Shown one piece after another: positions 54,329 through 61,925 of a stretch of DNA of 62,127 nt (the first letter of the stretch is position 1; the number at the start of each line of letters is the position of its first letter). The DNA lies in NCBI RefSeq assembly GCF_020697055.1, contig NZ_JAJFBP010000027.1, forward strand, positions 1 through 62,127, read 5' to 3'. Source of the stretch: Panacagrimonas sp. (GTDB lineage: Bacteria; Pseudomonadota; Gammaproteobacteria; Nevskiales; Nevskiaceae). Made by a program: the position numbers and the translations under genes. A model generated the notes under the pieces. That model saw only the letters and a list, made by a program, of their open reading frames with translations, did not search any database and had not been told where the DNA came from.

Positions 54329-54619
54329 GTGCCGATCATCCAGGTCAACCTTCTTGAAGGCCGCACCGTTGCGCAGAAGCGCGCGATGATCGCGGCCGTC
54401 ACCGACGCGCTGGTCGATTCGCTCGGCGTCCGCGCCGAGTCGGTGCGCATTCTCATCAACGAGATGCACCCCGAGCATTTCGCGCTCGCCGGTGTCAGCG
54501 CCGGACAGCAGCCGCTGGACCAGCGCGGCAGCAAAGGTCAGCACAACGGCGCAATCAACGGCGCAACCAATGGCGCGTCGGCCGGTCTCAACGGCAACAA
54601 CGGAACGGGTGCGCAATGA
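54329..54619 (+). CDS. 4-oxalocrotonate tautomerase-like protein with Asn/Gly tail
   Basis: A 96-residue protein whose first 60 residues are a 4-OT subunit (after Met removal PIIQVNLLEGRTVAQKRAM; VRAESVRILINEM). Pro1 is kept. The last 30 or so residues form a low-complexity tail rich in Asn, Gly and Ala (QHNGAINGATNGASAGLNGN), absent from the classic enzyme. The start is GTG at 54329 with GAGGAGA upstream. It overlaps the next gene by four bases (ATGA). It is the first gene of the operon after site E. Confidence 0.85.
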   Translation: MPIIQVNLLEGRTVAQKRAMIAAVTDALVDSLGVRAESVRILINEMHPEHFALAGVSAGQQPLDQRGSKGQHNGAINGATNGASAGLNGNNGTGAQ

Positions 54620-55005
54620 GCCATCGTGAGACGAGCCTGCCCCGCGGATTCGAGTCGCTCGAGCCCTTCGTCGACTACTGGGTGCGTGAGAGCAACGACG
54701 AGCGTCGTGCCGCGCGTTCGACCGCGCAGATGGAAGACATCCGCGAGTTCTACGACGTCGTCGTGGCGCTTGCGCCCGATGCGATCACCTATCTCGAAAA
54801 ATTTCCGCTCGACGCGATGCCGGACGACGCCACGCGCCTGTTCAAGCTGCTGCTGGCGATGAACCACGCGGCGATCGCGGTGGAGATGCACGGTGCGCCG
54901 CGCGCGTTCGATTCGCCCTGGCCGGCGCCGGTGCGCATCGCCAAGGGACCGTGGCCGTACGGCGGAAGCATCGAAGGCGCCGAGATCGGAGGAGGATTCC
55001 GCTGA
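54616..55005 (+). CDS. Unknown 129-residue protein between tautomerase and Rieske genes
   Basis: A soluble 129-residue protein I do not recognise. It is acidic in its first part and helical in appearance (FESLEPFVDYWVRESNDERRAARSTAQMEDIREFYDVVVALAPDAITYLEKF; LFKLLLAMNHAAIAVEMHG), with a Pro/Gly-rich C-terminus (APVRIAKGPWPYGGSIEG). No metal or catalytic motif is evident. Overlaps at both ends (four bases with the tautomerase, one with the Rieske gene) imply strict coexpression, so an accessory or small subunit of the oxygenase is plausible. That role is inference. Confidence 0.75.
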   Translation: MSHRETSLPRGFESLEPFVDYWVRESNDERRAARSTAQMEDIREFYDVVVALAPDAITYLEKFPLDAMPDDATRLFKLLLAMNHAAIAVEMHGAPRAFDSPWPAPVRIAKGPWPYGGSIEGAEIGGGFR

Positions 55006-56294
55006 TGAGCGCAGTACTTCAGGAAAGCCCGGCGCAGGCCGGCAAGAAGCACGAGATCGACGAGAACAGCTTCACGCTGGCGGCCGGCCTGGGAACGGGT
55101 CCGGTGCCGATCGAGCCGTACGCGTCGCCCGCGTATTTCGAGAAGGAACGCGAGCGCGTGTTCAGGCGCGCCTGGCTGTACGCCGGCCGGATGGAGCAGT
55201 TGCCGGAAGCCAACAGCTTCTTCGTCAAGGATTACGAGATCAACAAGGCTTCGCTGGTGATCTCGCGCGGCAAGGACGGCCGCGTGCGCGCGTTCCACAA
55301 CGTGTGCAGCCACCGCGGCAACCTGGTGGTGAACCAGAGCTGCGGCGTGGCCGAGCGCCTGACGTGCCGCTATCACAACTGGGCCTATCGCACCGAAACC
55401 GGTGAGCTGATGGGTGTGCCCGACCTCAAGCACTTCTTCGACTTCGACAAGAAATCCTGCGGCCTGACGCCGGTGGCCTGCGACGTCTGGGAAGGGTTCA
55501 TCTTCGTCAACTTCCAGAAGAAGCCGGAAGTCTCGCTGCTCGAGTTCCTCGGTCCGTTCGGCAAGACCTACGCCGGCATTCCGTTCTTCAACCTGGACGA
55601 GACGATCGTCATCCAGGCCGACTTCAAGGCCAACTGGAAGCTGATCGCCGACGCGTTCGCCGAGCCCTACCACGTGCCGGCGCTGCATCCCGCGACGCTG
55701 GCGCCGGGCTTCGCGCATCCCGAGGAGAACCGCTACGCGCGTCCGCTCTCGGCGCGGGCGCACGGCATCCACCGCCACTTCTCGGCCTACGGCAATCCGC
55801 AGTACGTGCCGTCGGAGACCTCCAAGGTCGAGCGGCTCGTGTACGTGCAGGAGACCGGCGGCGTCCTGGGCGGCGATTCGGCGGAGAACGCGCGGGCGCT
55901 GACGGCGCACCCGGCGATCAACCCGACGAAGAATCCGAACTGGTCGGCGGATGTCACCTGGATCTTCCCCAACTTCAACATCGACTACTCCACCGGCGGC
56001 TTCTGGACGCACGAGTTCTGGCCGGTCGAGTACAACCGCACGCGCTGGACGCTGAAGATCTTCATCCCCAAGACGATGAACCTGCGCCATCGCCTGCAGC
56101 TGGAGCACTACGCCTGCCGCTGGAGCGAGGTGGTGCTCGAGGACGTGACGAACTGCGAGCGGATCCAGCGCGGGATGGAGTCGGGCGCCAAGACCCACAT
56201 GATTCTGCAAGACGCCGAGATGCTGATCCGGCACAACCTGCACGTGCTGGACAAGTGGGTGAACGCGGACACGGTTGCCGAAGCGCTGCAGTGA
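55005..56294 (+). CDS. Rieske non-heme iron oxygenase alpha subunit, unit E
   Basis: A 429-residue ring-hydroxylating oxygenase alpha subunit, longer than the VanA-like pair. Rieske ligands are C101, H103, C121, H124 (NVCSHRGNLVV and LTCRYHNWAY). The mononuclear iron site is KLIADAFAEPYHVPALHP, with the two His spaced as in the aromatic dioxygenase family, although the usual N/D-x-x-E-x-x-H context differs. The ATG at 55005 follows GGAGGAGG. No beta subunit is nearby; the preceding 129-residue protein is a candidate partner. Electrons probably come from the reductase at 38370-39329. Confidence 0.88.
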   Translation: MSAVLQESPAQAGKKHEIDENSFTLAAGLGTGPVPIEPYASPAYFEKERERVFRRAWLYAGRMEQLPEANSFFVKDYEINKASLVISRGKDGRVRAFHNVCSHRGNLVVNQSCGVAERLTCRYHNWAYRTETGELMGVPDLKHFFDFDKKSCGLTPVACDVWEGFIFVNFQKKPEVSLLEFLGPFGKTYAGIPFFNLDETIVIQADFKANWKLIADAFAEPYHVPALHPATLAPGFAHPEENRYARPLSARAHGIHRHFSAYGNPQYVPSETSKVERLVYVQETGGVLGGDSAENARALTAHPAINPTKNPNWSADVTWIFPNFNIDYSTGGFWTHEFWPVEYNRTRWTLKIFIPKTMNLRHRLQLEHYACRWSEVVLEDVTNCERIQRGMESGAKTHMILQDAEMLIRHNLHVLDKWVNADTVAEALQ

Positions 56295-56322
56295 TACGCC
56301 GGTCGACCGGCACGTAGCATTC

Positions 56323-56389
56323 GTAGCCCGGGCGAAGCCCGGGGGTTGTGCCGATCCAATCGAGAAATCCCGGGCTTCGCCCGGGCTAC
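56323..56389. repeat. REP pair inside the unit E operon
   Basis: The clearest REP pair in the window: GTAGCCCGGGCGAAGCCCGG and TCCCGGGCTTCGCCCGGGCT, ending AC, with GTAG ends at 56323 and 56389. It separates the Rieske gene from the flavoprotein gene and may create an mRNA processing or stability boundary. Confidence 0.88.
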
Positions 56390-56436
56390 GGTGGACGGAC
56401 CCCGATACAGATTATTAAAACGACGGGAGAACCTGT

Positions 56437-58200
56437 GTGAAACCGAAATCCACCGCCACGCGCCGCGACGTCCTCAAGTTCCTCGCGGCCGGCTCCGCCG
56501 CCGGCCTTGCGCCGGCCGCCGCCGCCGCTGCGCTGCCGCCTGCAGCCGATGCGCCGAAATGGGCCGGCGAAGCCGATGTACTGATCGTCGGCTCCGGTGC
56601 GGCGGGCATGGCCGCCGCGATCGCCGCGGTGAACCAGGGATCGAGCGTGATCATCCTGGAGAAGATGCCGTTCCAGGGCGGCACCGCCGCCAAGTCGGGC
56701 GGCGTGTTCTGGATTCCCAACAACGCCTGGCTCAAGAGCCAGGGCGTGAAGGACGAGCCGCTGGACGCGATGCGCTACATGGCGCGCTTGTCGCAACCGG
56801 TGCGCTACACGTCCCTGGAAAAGACGCTGGGCCTGAGTCCGGCCGAGTACGACCTGCTCTGGGCGTTCTACGACAACGCCGCGAAGGTGATCGATGCCCT
56901 GTCCAGGCAGAGCGCGCTCAAGCCGATGCCCTGGTACACCTGGGAGGACAAGCCGTATCCCGACTACTACTCGGACATTCCCGAGAACAAGGTCCATCGC
57001 GGCCGGTCGCTGGTGCCGGATAGCAGCGCCGATCCCAAGAACGTGGTGTGGCCGAGAAATGGCGGTGCCGGCCCCGCGCTGATCGCGCAGCTCTCGAAGG
57101 GCCTCGAAGGCAAGAAATCCGAGCTGCTGCTCGATCACCGCGTGCTGGACCTCATCCGCAACGAATCCGGCGAAGTCGTCGGGCTGTCGGTGGACCGCGG
57201 CGACGATGCGCCGGTGAATTTCCGCGCGCGCAAGGGCGTGGTGTTCGCCACCGGCGGCTTCACGCACGACCCGGTGATGGCGCGCGAACATCTGCGCGGC
57301 CACATCTGGGGCGGCTGCGCGGCGCCTGGGAGCACCGGCGACTTCGTCCACATCGCCACGCGCGCCGGCGCGGTGCTGGGCAACATGAACAACGCGTGGT
57401 GGGGGCAGATCCCGGTCGAGGTCGCGCTCAAGACGCGCAGCGTGCCGGTCGATGTCTGGTCCACGCCGGGCGACAGCATGATCCAGGTCAATCGCTACGG
57501 ACGCCGGTTCGTCAACGAGAAGATCCAGTACAACGAACGCACGCAGGCGCACTTCACCTGGGACCCGGTGCGTGGCGAATATCCGAACCTGTTCGGTTTC
57601 ATGATCTGGGACGCGCGCACCGCGCAGCACTACGCGGGCTACGACCCCATTCCGGCGGCCAACGCGAAGATGCCGCAGGTGATCGAGGGCGCGACGATCG
57701 ACGAGCTCACCACGCAGATCGAACTGCGCCTGGCCGGCATCGCCAGGCACACCGGCGGTTACACGCTGGACAAGGGTTTCCGCCAGAACCTGCGCGAGTC
57801 GATCGAGCGATACAACGGTTTCGCGGCCGCCGGAAAGGACGCCGACTTCTCGCGCGGCGAGGCGACCATCGAGATCGCGTTCCAGTTCATGAACGCGTCC
57901 AAGCCGCCCAATCCGCACCCGAACATGACGATGCACCCGATGTCGAGCGAGGGCCCGTTCTACGCGGTGATCCTCGGCGCGGGCACGCTCGACACCAAGG
58001 GCGGCCCGGTCGTGAACCCCAAGGGCCAGGTGCTCGACGCGCAGTCCAAGCCGATCCCGGGGCTCTACGCCGCGGGTAACTGCGTCGCAAGTCCCGCGGG
58101 CCAGGCGTACTGGGCCGGCGGCGGCACCATCGGTCCGGCGCTGACGTTCGGATATCTCGCCGGCACTGCGGCCAGCGCCGAGAAGACGCGGAGCGCGTGA
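56437..58200 (+). CDS. Exported FAD-dependent dehydrogenase (fumarate reductase/KstD-like flavoprotein)
   Basis: A 587-residue flavoprotein with a twin-arginine signal (TRRDVLKFLAAGSAAG), so probably folded with FAD and exported through Tat. The FAD motif is ADVLIVGSGAAGMAAAIAAVNQGSSVIILEKM, followed by GGTAAKSGGVFWIP, and the C-terminal FAD motif GLYAAGNCVASPAGQAYWAGGGTIGPALTFGYLAG. The fold is that of fumarate reductase flavoprotein subunits and 3-ketosteroid dehydrogenases. The start is GTG at 56437 with GGGAGA upstream. The next gene, overlapping it, encodes an exported c-type cytochrome, its likely electron acceptor. Confidence 0.87.
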   Translation: MKPKSTATRRDVLKFLAAGSAAGLAPAAAAAALPPAADAPKWAGEADVLIVGSGAAGMAAAIAAVNQGSSVIILEKMPFQGGTAAKSGGVFWIPNNAWLKSQGVKDEPLDAMRYMARLSQPVRYTSLEKTLGLSPAEYDLLWAFYDNAAKVIDALSRQSALKPMPWYTWEDKPYPDYYSDIPENKVHRGRSLVPDSSADPKNVVWPRNGGAGPALIAQLSKGLEGKKSELLLDHRVLDLIRNESGEVVGLSVDRGDDAPVNFRARKGVVFATGGFTHDPVMAREHLRGHIWGGCAAPGSTGDFVHIATRAGAVLGNMNNAWWGQIPVEVALKTRSVPVDVWSTPGDSMIQVNRYGRRFVNEKIQYNERTQAHFTWDPVRGEYPNLFGFMIWDARTAQHYAGYDPIPAANAKMPQVIEGATIDELTTQIELRLAGIARHTGGYTLDKGFRQNLRESIERYNGFAAAGKDADFSRGEATIEIAFQFMNASKPPNPHPNMTMHPMSSEGPFYAVILGAGTLDTKGGPVVNPKGQVLDAQSKPIPGLYAAGNCVASPAGQAYWAGGGTIGPALTFGYLAGTAASAEKTRSA

Positions 58201-58598
58201 TGACGATCAGAGTCGCGGTGCTCGTCGCGATGGTGATGCTCGCGCCCTGCGCGCAGGCGGCCGACAAGCCGGTGAGCTTCAAGGACGACGTGCAACCGAT
58301 CCTCAACTCGCAGTGCGTGTTCTGCCACGTCACCGGCGCGGAGAACGGCGGTCTCAACCTCGGTCGACGCGAGTCGCACGCTGCGCTGCTGTCGAACAGC
58401 ACCGAGACCGGGACGATGCCGCGCGTGACGCCGGGCGATCCGTCGAAGAGCTACCTCGTGCACAAGCTCAAGGGCACGCAGCTCGAGGCCGGTGGCAACG
58501 GCGCGCAGATGCCGATGTACGACCCGCCCAAGCCGTTCCCCGCGGAGCATCTAGAGATCATCGAGCGGTGGATCAAGGAAGGCGCCGCCAAGAATTGA
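58200..58598 (+). CDS. Small exported c-type cytochrome
   Basis: A 132-residue periplasmic protein with a signal peptide (MTIRVAVLVAMVMLAPCAQA) and a single heme-binding motif CVFCH in SFKDDVQPILNSQCVFCHVTG. The distal Met could be in MPMYDPPKPFPAEHLEIIERWIKEG. The architecture resembles the single-heme domains found in many periplasmic dehydrogenase systems. ATG at 58200 shares one base with the flavoprotein stop; GTG at 58197 would add one residue. It probably carries electrons from the flavoprotein to the respiratory chain. Confidence 0.87.
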   Translation: MTIRVAVLVAMVMLAPCAQAADKPVSFKDDVQPILNSQCVFCHVTGAENGGLNLGRRESHAALLSNSTETGTMPRVTPGDPSKSYLVHKLKGTQLEAGGNGAQMPMYDPPKPFPAEHLEIIERWIKEGAAKN

Positions 58599-58614
58599 GC
58601 ATCCGCCACATCCC

Positions 58615-58663
58615 GTAGTCCGGGCGAAGCCTGGGTAGAGATGTTGGAATTTTCCCGGGCTAC
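58615..58663. repeat. REP pair containing an acyl-CoA dehydrogenase-like stop codon
   Basis: GTAGTCCGGGCGAAGCCTGG on the left and TTCCCGGGCTACG on the right. The right end, read on the minus strand, gives the TAG stop (58660-58662) of the acyl-CoA dehydrogenase-like gene. Confidence 0.7.
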
Positions 58664-59598
58664 GCGTTGGGCATTACGAGCCGTTCCCACGCCCGCTGCG
58701 CGCGCATCGCGCGCGGCTTCGACGCGATCCCCAGCAACGCACGATCGCGCTGCCATCGTGCGGCGGGCTCGCGATCGTCCGACGACGCCCAATGCCCATC
58801 GGCTTCCTGCGCGAGGCGATCGCCGTCGGCGAGTGCGCCCGCCAACGCCACGTGCGTCGTCGACGCCGTCGGATCCAGGCCGGCGATGCCGTCGAACGCG
58901 AGCAGGTTGGCGATCGCACGCTCGGTCCAGGCCCGCGGCCAGCGCAGCCGTCGCGATTCGCGCACCAGGTAGGCCAGCACCGCCGCGTGCACGTGCAGGT
59001 CCTCGATGGTGCGAAAGGGCTTCACGTGCAGCACGTAGGCGTCACCCGGAACGACGGCGCTCGCCGGAAGGCGAAGGTTCTCGAAGCGCAACCGCGCGTG
59101 CGGAATCTCGGGCACGAACGCGGTCGGCGGCATCGTGTCGATGTGCAGCCCCGGCATGCCGGCCGGTACGCGCACCAGCCGCAGCGCGGGCCGCGCGTCG
59201 ATCGAGGCCTCGACATCACGCGCCGCGACCAGAAACAGCGCGCCGTTGGGACCGAGCGTGGCCCAGTGCTTGGCGCCGTCGAGAACGACGTGGTCGCCGT
59301 CGCGTCGAAGCGTGGTGCGCAGATCGCGCGGTGCGTTGCCCTGCGTCTCGGTGATGCACAGCGCCGCCAGCCGATCGTCCTCGAGCCCGGCCACCAGCGT
59401 GCGCAGCGCCGCCTGGAACGCCGAGCCGAACGCCCACGCCACGCGATCGGCCGCGGCACCACCGAGGATCGCAACGTCGATCGACCGGCGCTGCGTTGCG
59501 GCGAGCGCGCGATGACGCGGCCACCACTGCGCAACCGAGGTGCAGGGCTCGGCTGCGACCGGACCCGTCAGCAGCGTGTCGATCCACGTCGCGCTCAT
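58660..59598 (-). CDS. Acyl-CoA dehydrogenase-like protein (short, divergent)
   Basis: A 312-residue protein with features of the acyl-CoA dehydrogenase superfamily: a middle-domain segment ALCITETQGNAPRDLRTTLRRDGDHVVLDGAKHWATLGPNGALFLVAARD resembles the typical T/S-E...G...L-G-x-K-x-W/F-x-x block. It is shorter than the usual 380 residues and lacks a clear N-terminal helical domain and catalytic Glu context. It may be a divergent flavoenzyme or a non-catalytic relative. The ATG at 59598 overlaps the preceding short gene by four bases. Confidence 0.62.
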   Translation of the reverse strand: MSATWIDTLLTGPVAAEPCTSVAQWWPRHRALAATQRRSIDVAILGGAAADRVAWAFGSAFQAALRTLVAGLEDDRLAALCITETQGNAPRDLRTTLRRDGDHVVLDGAKHWATLGPNGALFLVAARDVEASIDARPALRLVRVPAGMPGLHIDTMPPTAFVPEIPHARLRFENLRLPASAVVPGDAYVLHVKPFRTIEDLHVHAAVLAYLVRESRRLRWPRAWTERAIANLLAFDGIAGLDPTASTTHVALAGALADGDRLAQEADGHWASSDDREPAARWQRDRALLGIASKPRAMRAQRAWERLVMPNA

Positions 59599-59813
59599 CG
59601 TCGAAGCTCCATCGGATTCTTGAAGTGCGCCGCGAAGATGCGGTCGCGGTGCTCGACCGGCACCGCCTGCTGCGCGCCGACGATGAATTCCAGGCCCTTG
59701 TTCTCGAACAGCGCCTTGGCGCCCTTTCCCCAGGGGCGGGGCATGCCGCGCACCAGGACCAGGCGCAGGCCGCGGTGATCGATGATCTCCTGCAAGGGGC
59801 GGTAATCGATCAT
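59595..59813 (-). pseudogene. Probable internally deleted glutathione S-transferase-like gene
   Basis: A 72-residue reading frame, MIDYRPLQEIIDHRGLRLVL, then VRGMPRPWGKGAKALFENKGLEFIVGAQQAVPVEHRDRIFAAHFKNPMELRR. The first part looks like the N-terminal thioredoxin-like strand-helix of a GST (LRLVLVRGMPRPWGKGAKALFENKGLEF). The last part looks like the C-terminal end of such proteins (EHRDRIFAAHF-x-x-P). About 150 residues between them appear to be missing without loss of frame. Still translationally coupled to the next gene. It could instead be a genuine small protein. Confidence 0.4.
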
Positions 59814-59932
59814 GGCGCGCGGCTGCTGGACGGTCGGAGGGACGATCCGGCGATGCTAATCGCACACGCGGCCTCGGGTGACGGACAATTACGCCCCTCC
59901 CACGAGCGGCCCCGGACAAGGGGAGACATTGC

Positions 59933-60181
59933 ATGGACGAATCGAACACTCCCGCCCCGACGCCGACGCCGCCTCCGCGCAAGCGCCTGAATTCGTTTCA
60001 GCTGCTCGGTGTGATCATGGCCGGCGTGATCGGCGTCCGCCGCACCAGCGATCGCGGCGGTGGCGTCAGCGATGCCAGCACCGGCGCGATCCTCGGCGCG
60101 GTGCTGGTGTTCGCGGCCGTCGGAGGGGTCGCGCTGTACGCCTTCATCCACGCGGTCAAGCGCGCCGCGGGGCTCGAATGA
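59933..60181 (+). CDS. DUF2970-family small membrane protein
   Basis: An 82-residue protein with a proline-rich N-terminus (APTPTPPPRKR) and two hydrophobic segments. The block SFQLLGVIMAGVIGVRRTSDRGGG and GAILGAVLVFAAVGGVALYAFIHAVKRAAG fits the DUF2970 family of small inner-membrane proteins of unknown function common in Proteobacteria. GGGGAGA precedes the ATG. It is convergent with panE, nine bases apart. Confidence 0.75.
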   Translation: MDESNTPAPTPTPPPRKRLNSFQLLGVIMAGVIGVRRTSDRGGGVSDASTGAILGAVLVFAAVGGVALYAFIHAVKRAAGLE

Positions 60182-60190
60182 GCGCGTCGA

Positions 60191-61090
60191 TCACGCGCCG
60201 CGCGTACCGCGCTCGAGCAGCCGCACCATCACCCACAGCGCCCGGTTGACCGGGACCGGCACGCCCAGGGCTTCGCCGCGGTGCGCGATGTAACCGTTGA
60301 GGTGATCGATCTCGCTGCGCTTGCCCGCGGCCATGTCCTGGGCCGTAGACGAGCGCTGCGAGGCCATCGTCTGCGCGATGCGGCGCGCCACGGCGTCCAG
60401 ATGCGCCGACAACAGGATGCCCGACGCCTTGGCCACTTCGCGGCACTCGTCGATCACGTCGCGCATCACGTCGGCCACGCCGGGGAAGGCCATCAGCTCG
60501 CCGTACTGGATCTGCGGGATCGCCGAGAGCGCGTTGAACGCGCAGTTGATCGCGAGCTTCTCCCACAACGCGACGCGCACGTCGGGCGAGACGTCGGTGG
60601 GAATTCCCGCTTCGCTCATCAGCGCGGCGATGCGCGCGCTGTTGGGCGTGTCACCGATCATCAGATCGCCGCGGCCGTGGTGCCGCACGTGGCCCGGGCC
60701 CTCCATGCCCACGGCGACGTAGACGGCCGCCGGAATCACCGCGCGGCCACAGGCCGCGGCCAGGCGCTCGGCGTTGTCGACGCCGTTCTGCAGGCTCATC
60801 ACGACGACGTCGGCCGACAGGTGCGGCGCCATCGTCGCGCCGGCGCTTTCGGTATCGCCCGATTTGACGCAGACCAGCACCAGCTCGGCGTCGGATGCGG
60901 CCTCGAACGAGGCGCTCGCCGATATCGGCACGTGGCCGCTGAACGCCTTGGAGTCCAGCCGCAATCCGTCGCGCCGAACCGCCTCGACCAGCGACGGCCG
61001 TCCGATCAGGCAGACCTCGTGTCCCGCGCGCGCGAGCAGCGCGCCGTGGAAGCAGCCGACGCCGCCGGCACCCATCACTGCGATCTTCAT
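60191..61090 (-). CDS. 2-dehydropantoate 2-reductase-family protein
   Basis: A 299-residue PanE/ApbA-fold reductase. The NADPH motif is MKIAVMGAGGVGCFHGALLARAGHEVCLIGR; LVLVCVKSGDT and MSLQNGVDNAERL follow, and the catalytic Lys is in VALWEKLAINCAFNALSAI. It would reduce 2-dehydropantoate to pantoate in CoA synthesis, though many paralogues act on other keto acids. The start at 61090 gives the standard opening; 25 upstream residues in frame are not conserved in type. Confidence 0.88.
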   Translation of the reverse strand: MKIAVMGAGGVGCFHGALLARAGHEVCLIGRPSLVEAVRRDGLRLDSKAFSGHVPISASASFEAASDAELVLVCVKSGDTESAGATMAPHLSADVVVMSLQNGVDNAERLAAACGRAVIPAAVYVAVGMEGPGHVRHHGRGDLMIGDTPNSARIAALMSEAGIPTDVSPDVRVALWEKLAINCAFNALSAIPQIQYGELMAFPGVADVMRDVIDECREVAKASGILLSAHLDAVARRIAQTMASQRSSTAQDMAAGKRSEIDHLNGYIAHRGEALGVPVPVNRALWVMVRLLERGTRGA

Positions 61091-61182
61091 GGGGGTTCGC
61101 TCCTCGTCGTGTTCGTCGTCGAATGGCCGAACGTGGCCGCCGAGTATGCTGCGATCTCCAGCCACCGGGTCTGAACGCCACC

Positions 61183-61893
61183 TTGAGCGCCGAACCGATC
61201 GCGCCTCACCTGAGCGCCGCTCCGGCCCTGGCCGGCGCAGCCGCGCTGACGTTGGCGCTCTACTTCATTCCGCAGCTCGAGCTGGTCGCGCGTCCGCTGA
61301 GCCTGCTGTCGACGCTCGTGCACGAGCTGGGTCATGGGCTCACCGCGCTGCTGCTCGGTGGCGACCTGCATCGGCTGTCGATCTGGTCGGACGGCTCCGG
61401 GCAGGCCGAGTATTCCGGCGCGTTCGGACGCCTCGCATTTGCCGCGACCGCCGCGGGCGGGCTGCTCGGTCCGCCGATCGGCGCGCTGGCGATGTTCCTG
61501 GCCAGCCGCACTCCGCGCGCCGCGCGCTATGCGCTGTCGGCGTTGCTGTTGCTGCTGCTGGTGGCGCTGATGATGTGGGTGCGGAATCTCTTTGGCCTGG
61601 CGTTCGTCGCCTCGTTGTGCGGCCTGCTGGTGCTGCTGCTGTGGAAGGGCGGGCGCCTTGCGCAGCTCGTGACCGCGTTTCTCGCGATGCAGCTGACGCT
61701 GTCGGTCTTCTCGCGTTCGGACTACCTGTTCACGTCGCGCGCCGAGACCGCGGGCGGCATGGCGCCGTCGGATGTCGCGCAGATCGCCGATGCGCTGTTC
61801 CTGCCGTTCTGGTTCTGGGGCGCGCTGATCGCGCTGATGTCGCTGGCGATCCTGGTGATGGGGTTGTGGAGCGTGGCGCGGGCGTTGCGGTGA
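61183..61893 (+). CDS. M50B-type membrane metallopeptidase-like protein
   Basis: A 236-residue integral membrane protein with about six helices and the zinc motif HELGH (LLSTLVHELGHGLTALLLGGDLHRLSIW). This matches the M50B-like family of predicted membrane proteases of unknown function. A second metal ligand (usually an Asp in a later helix) is not obvious. The start is uncertain: TTG at 61183 gives SAEPIAPHLS; ATG at 61123 would add 20 polar residues and lie close to the divergent panE start. Neither has a good ribosome binding site. Confidence 0.7.
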   Translation: MSAEPIAPHLSAAPALAGAAALTLALYFIPQLELVARPLSLLSTLVHELGHGLTALLLGGDLHRLSIWSDGSGQAEYSGAFGRLAFAATAAGGLLGPPIGALAMFLASRTPRAARYALSALLLLLLVALMMWVRNLFGLAFVASLCGLLVLLLWKGGRLAQLVTAFLAMQLTLSVFSRSDYLFTSRAETAGGMAPSDVAQIADALFLPFWFWGALIALMSLAILVMGLWSVARALR

Positions 61894-61898
61894 GCGGT

Positions 61899-61922
61899 CC
61901 CGGGCGCAGCCCGGGGTTTTTT
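61899..61922. terminator. Rho-independent terminator between convergent genes
   Basis: CCCGGGC and GCCCGGG form a seven-pair stem with a GCA loop, followed by G and six T on the plus strand. It terminates the M50B-like gene. Its core, CCCGGGCGCAGCCCGGG, equals the centre of the REP family, suggesting a REP reused as terminator. Confidence 0.85.
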
Positions 61923-61925
61923 CGT

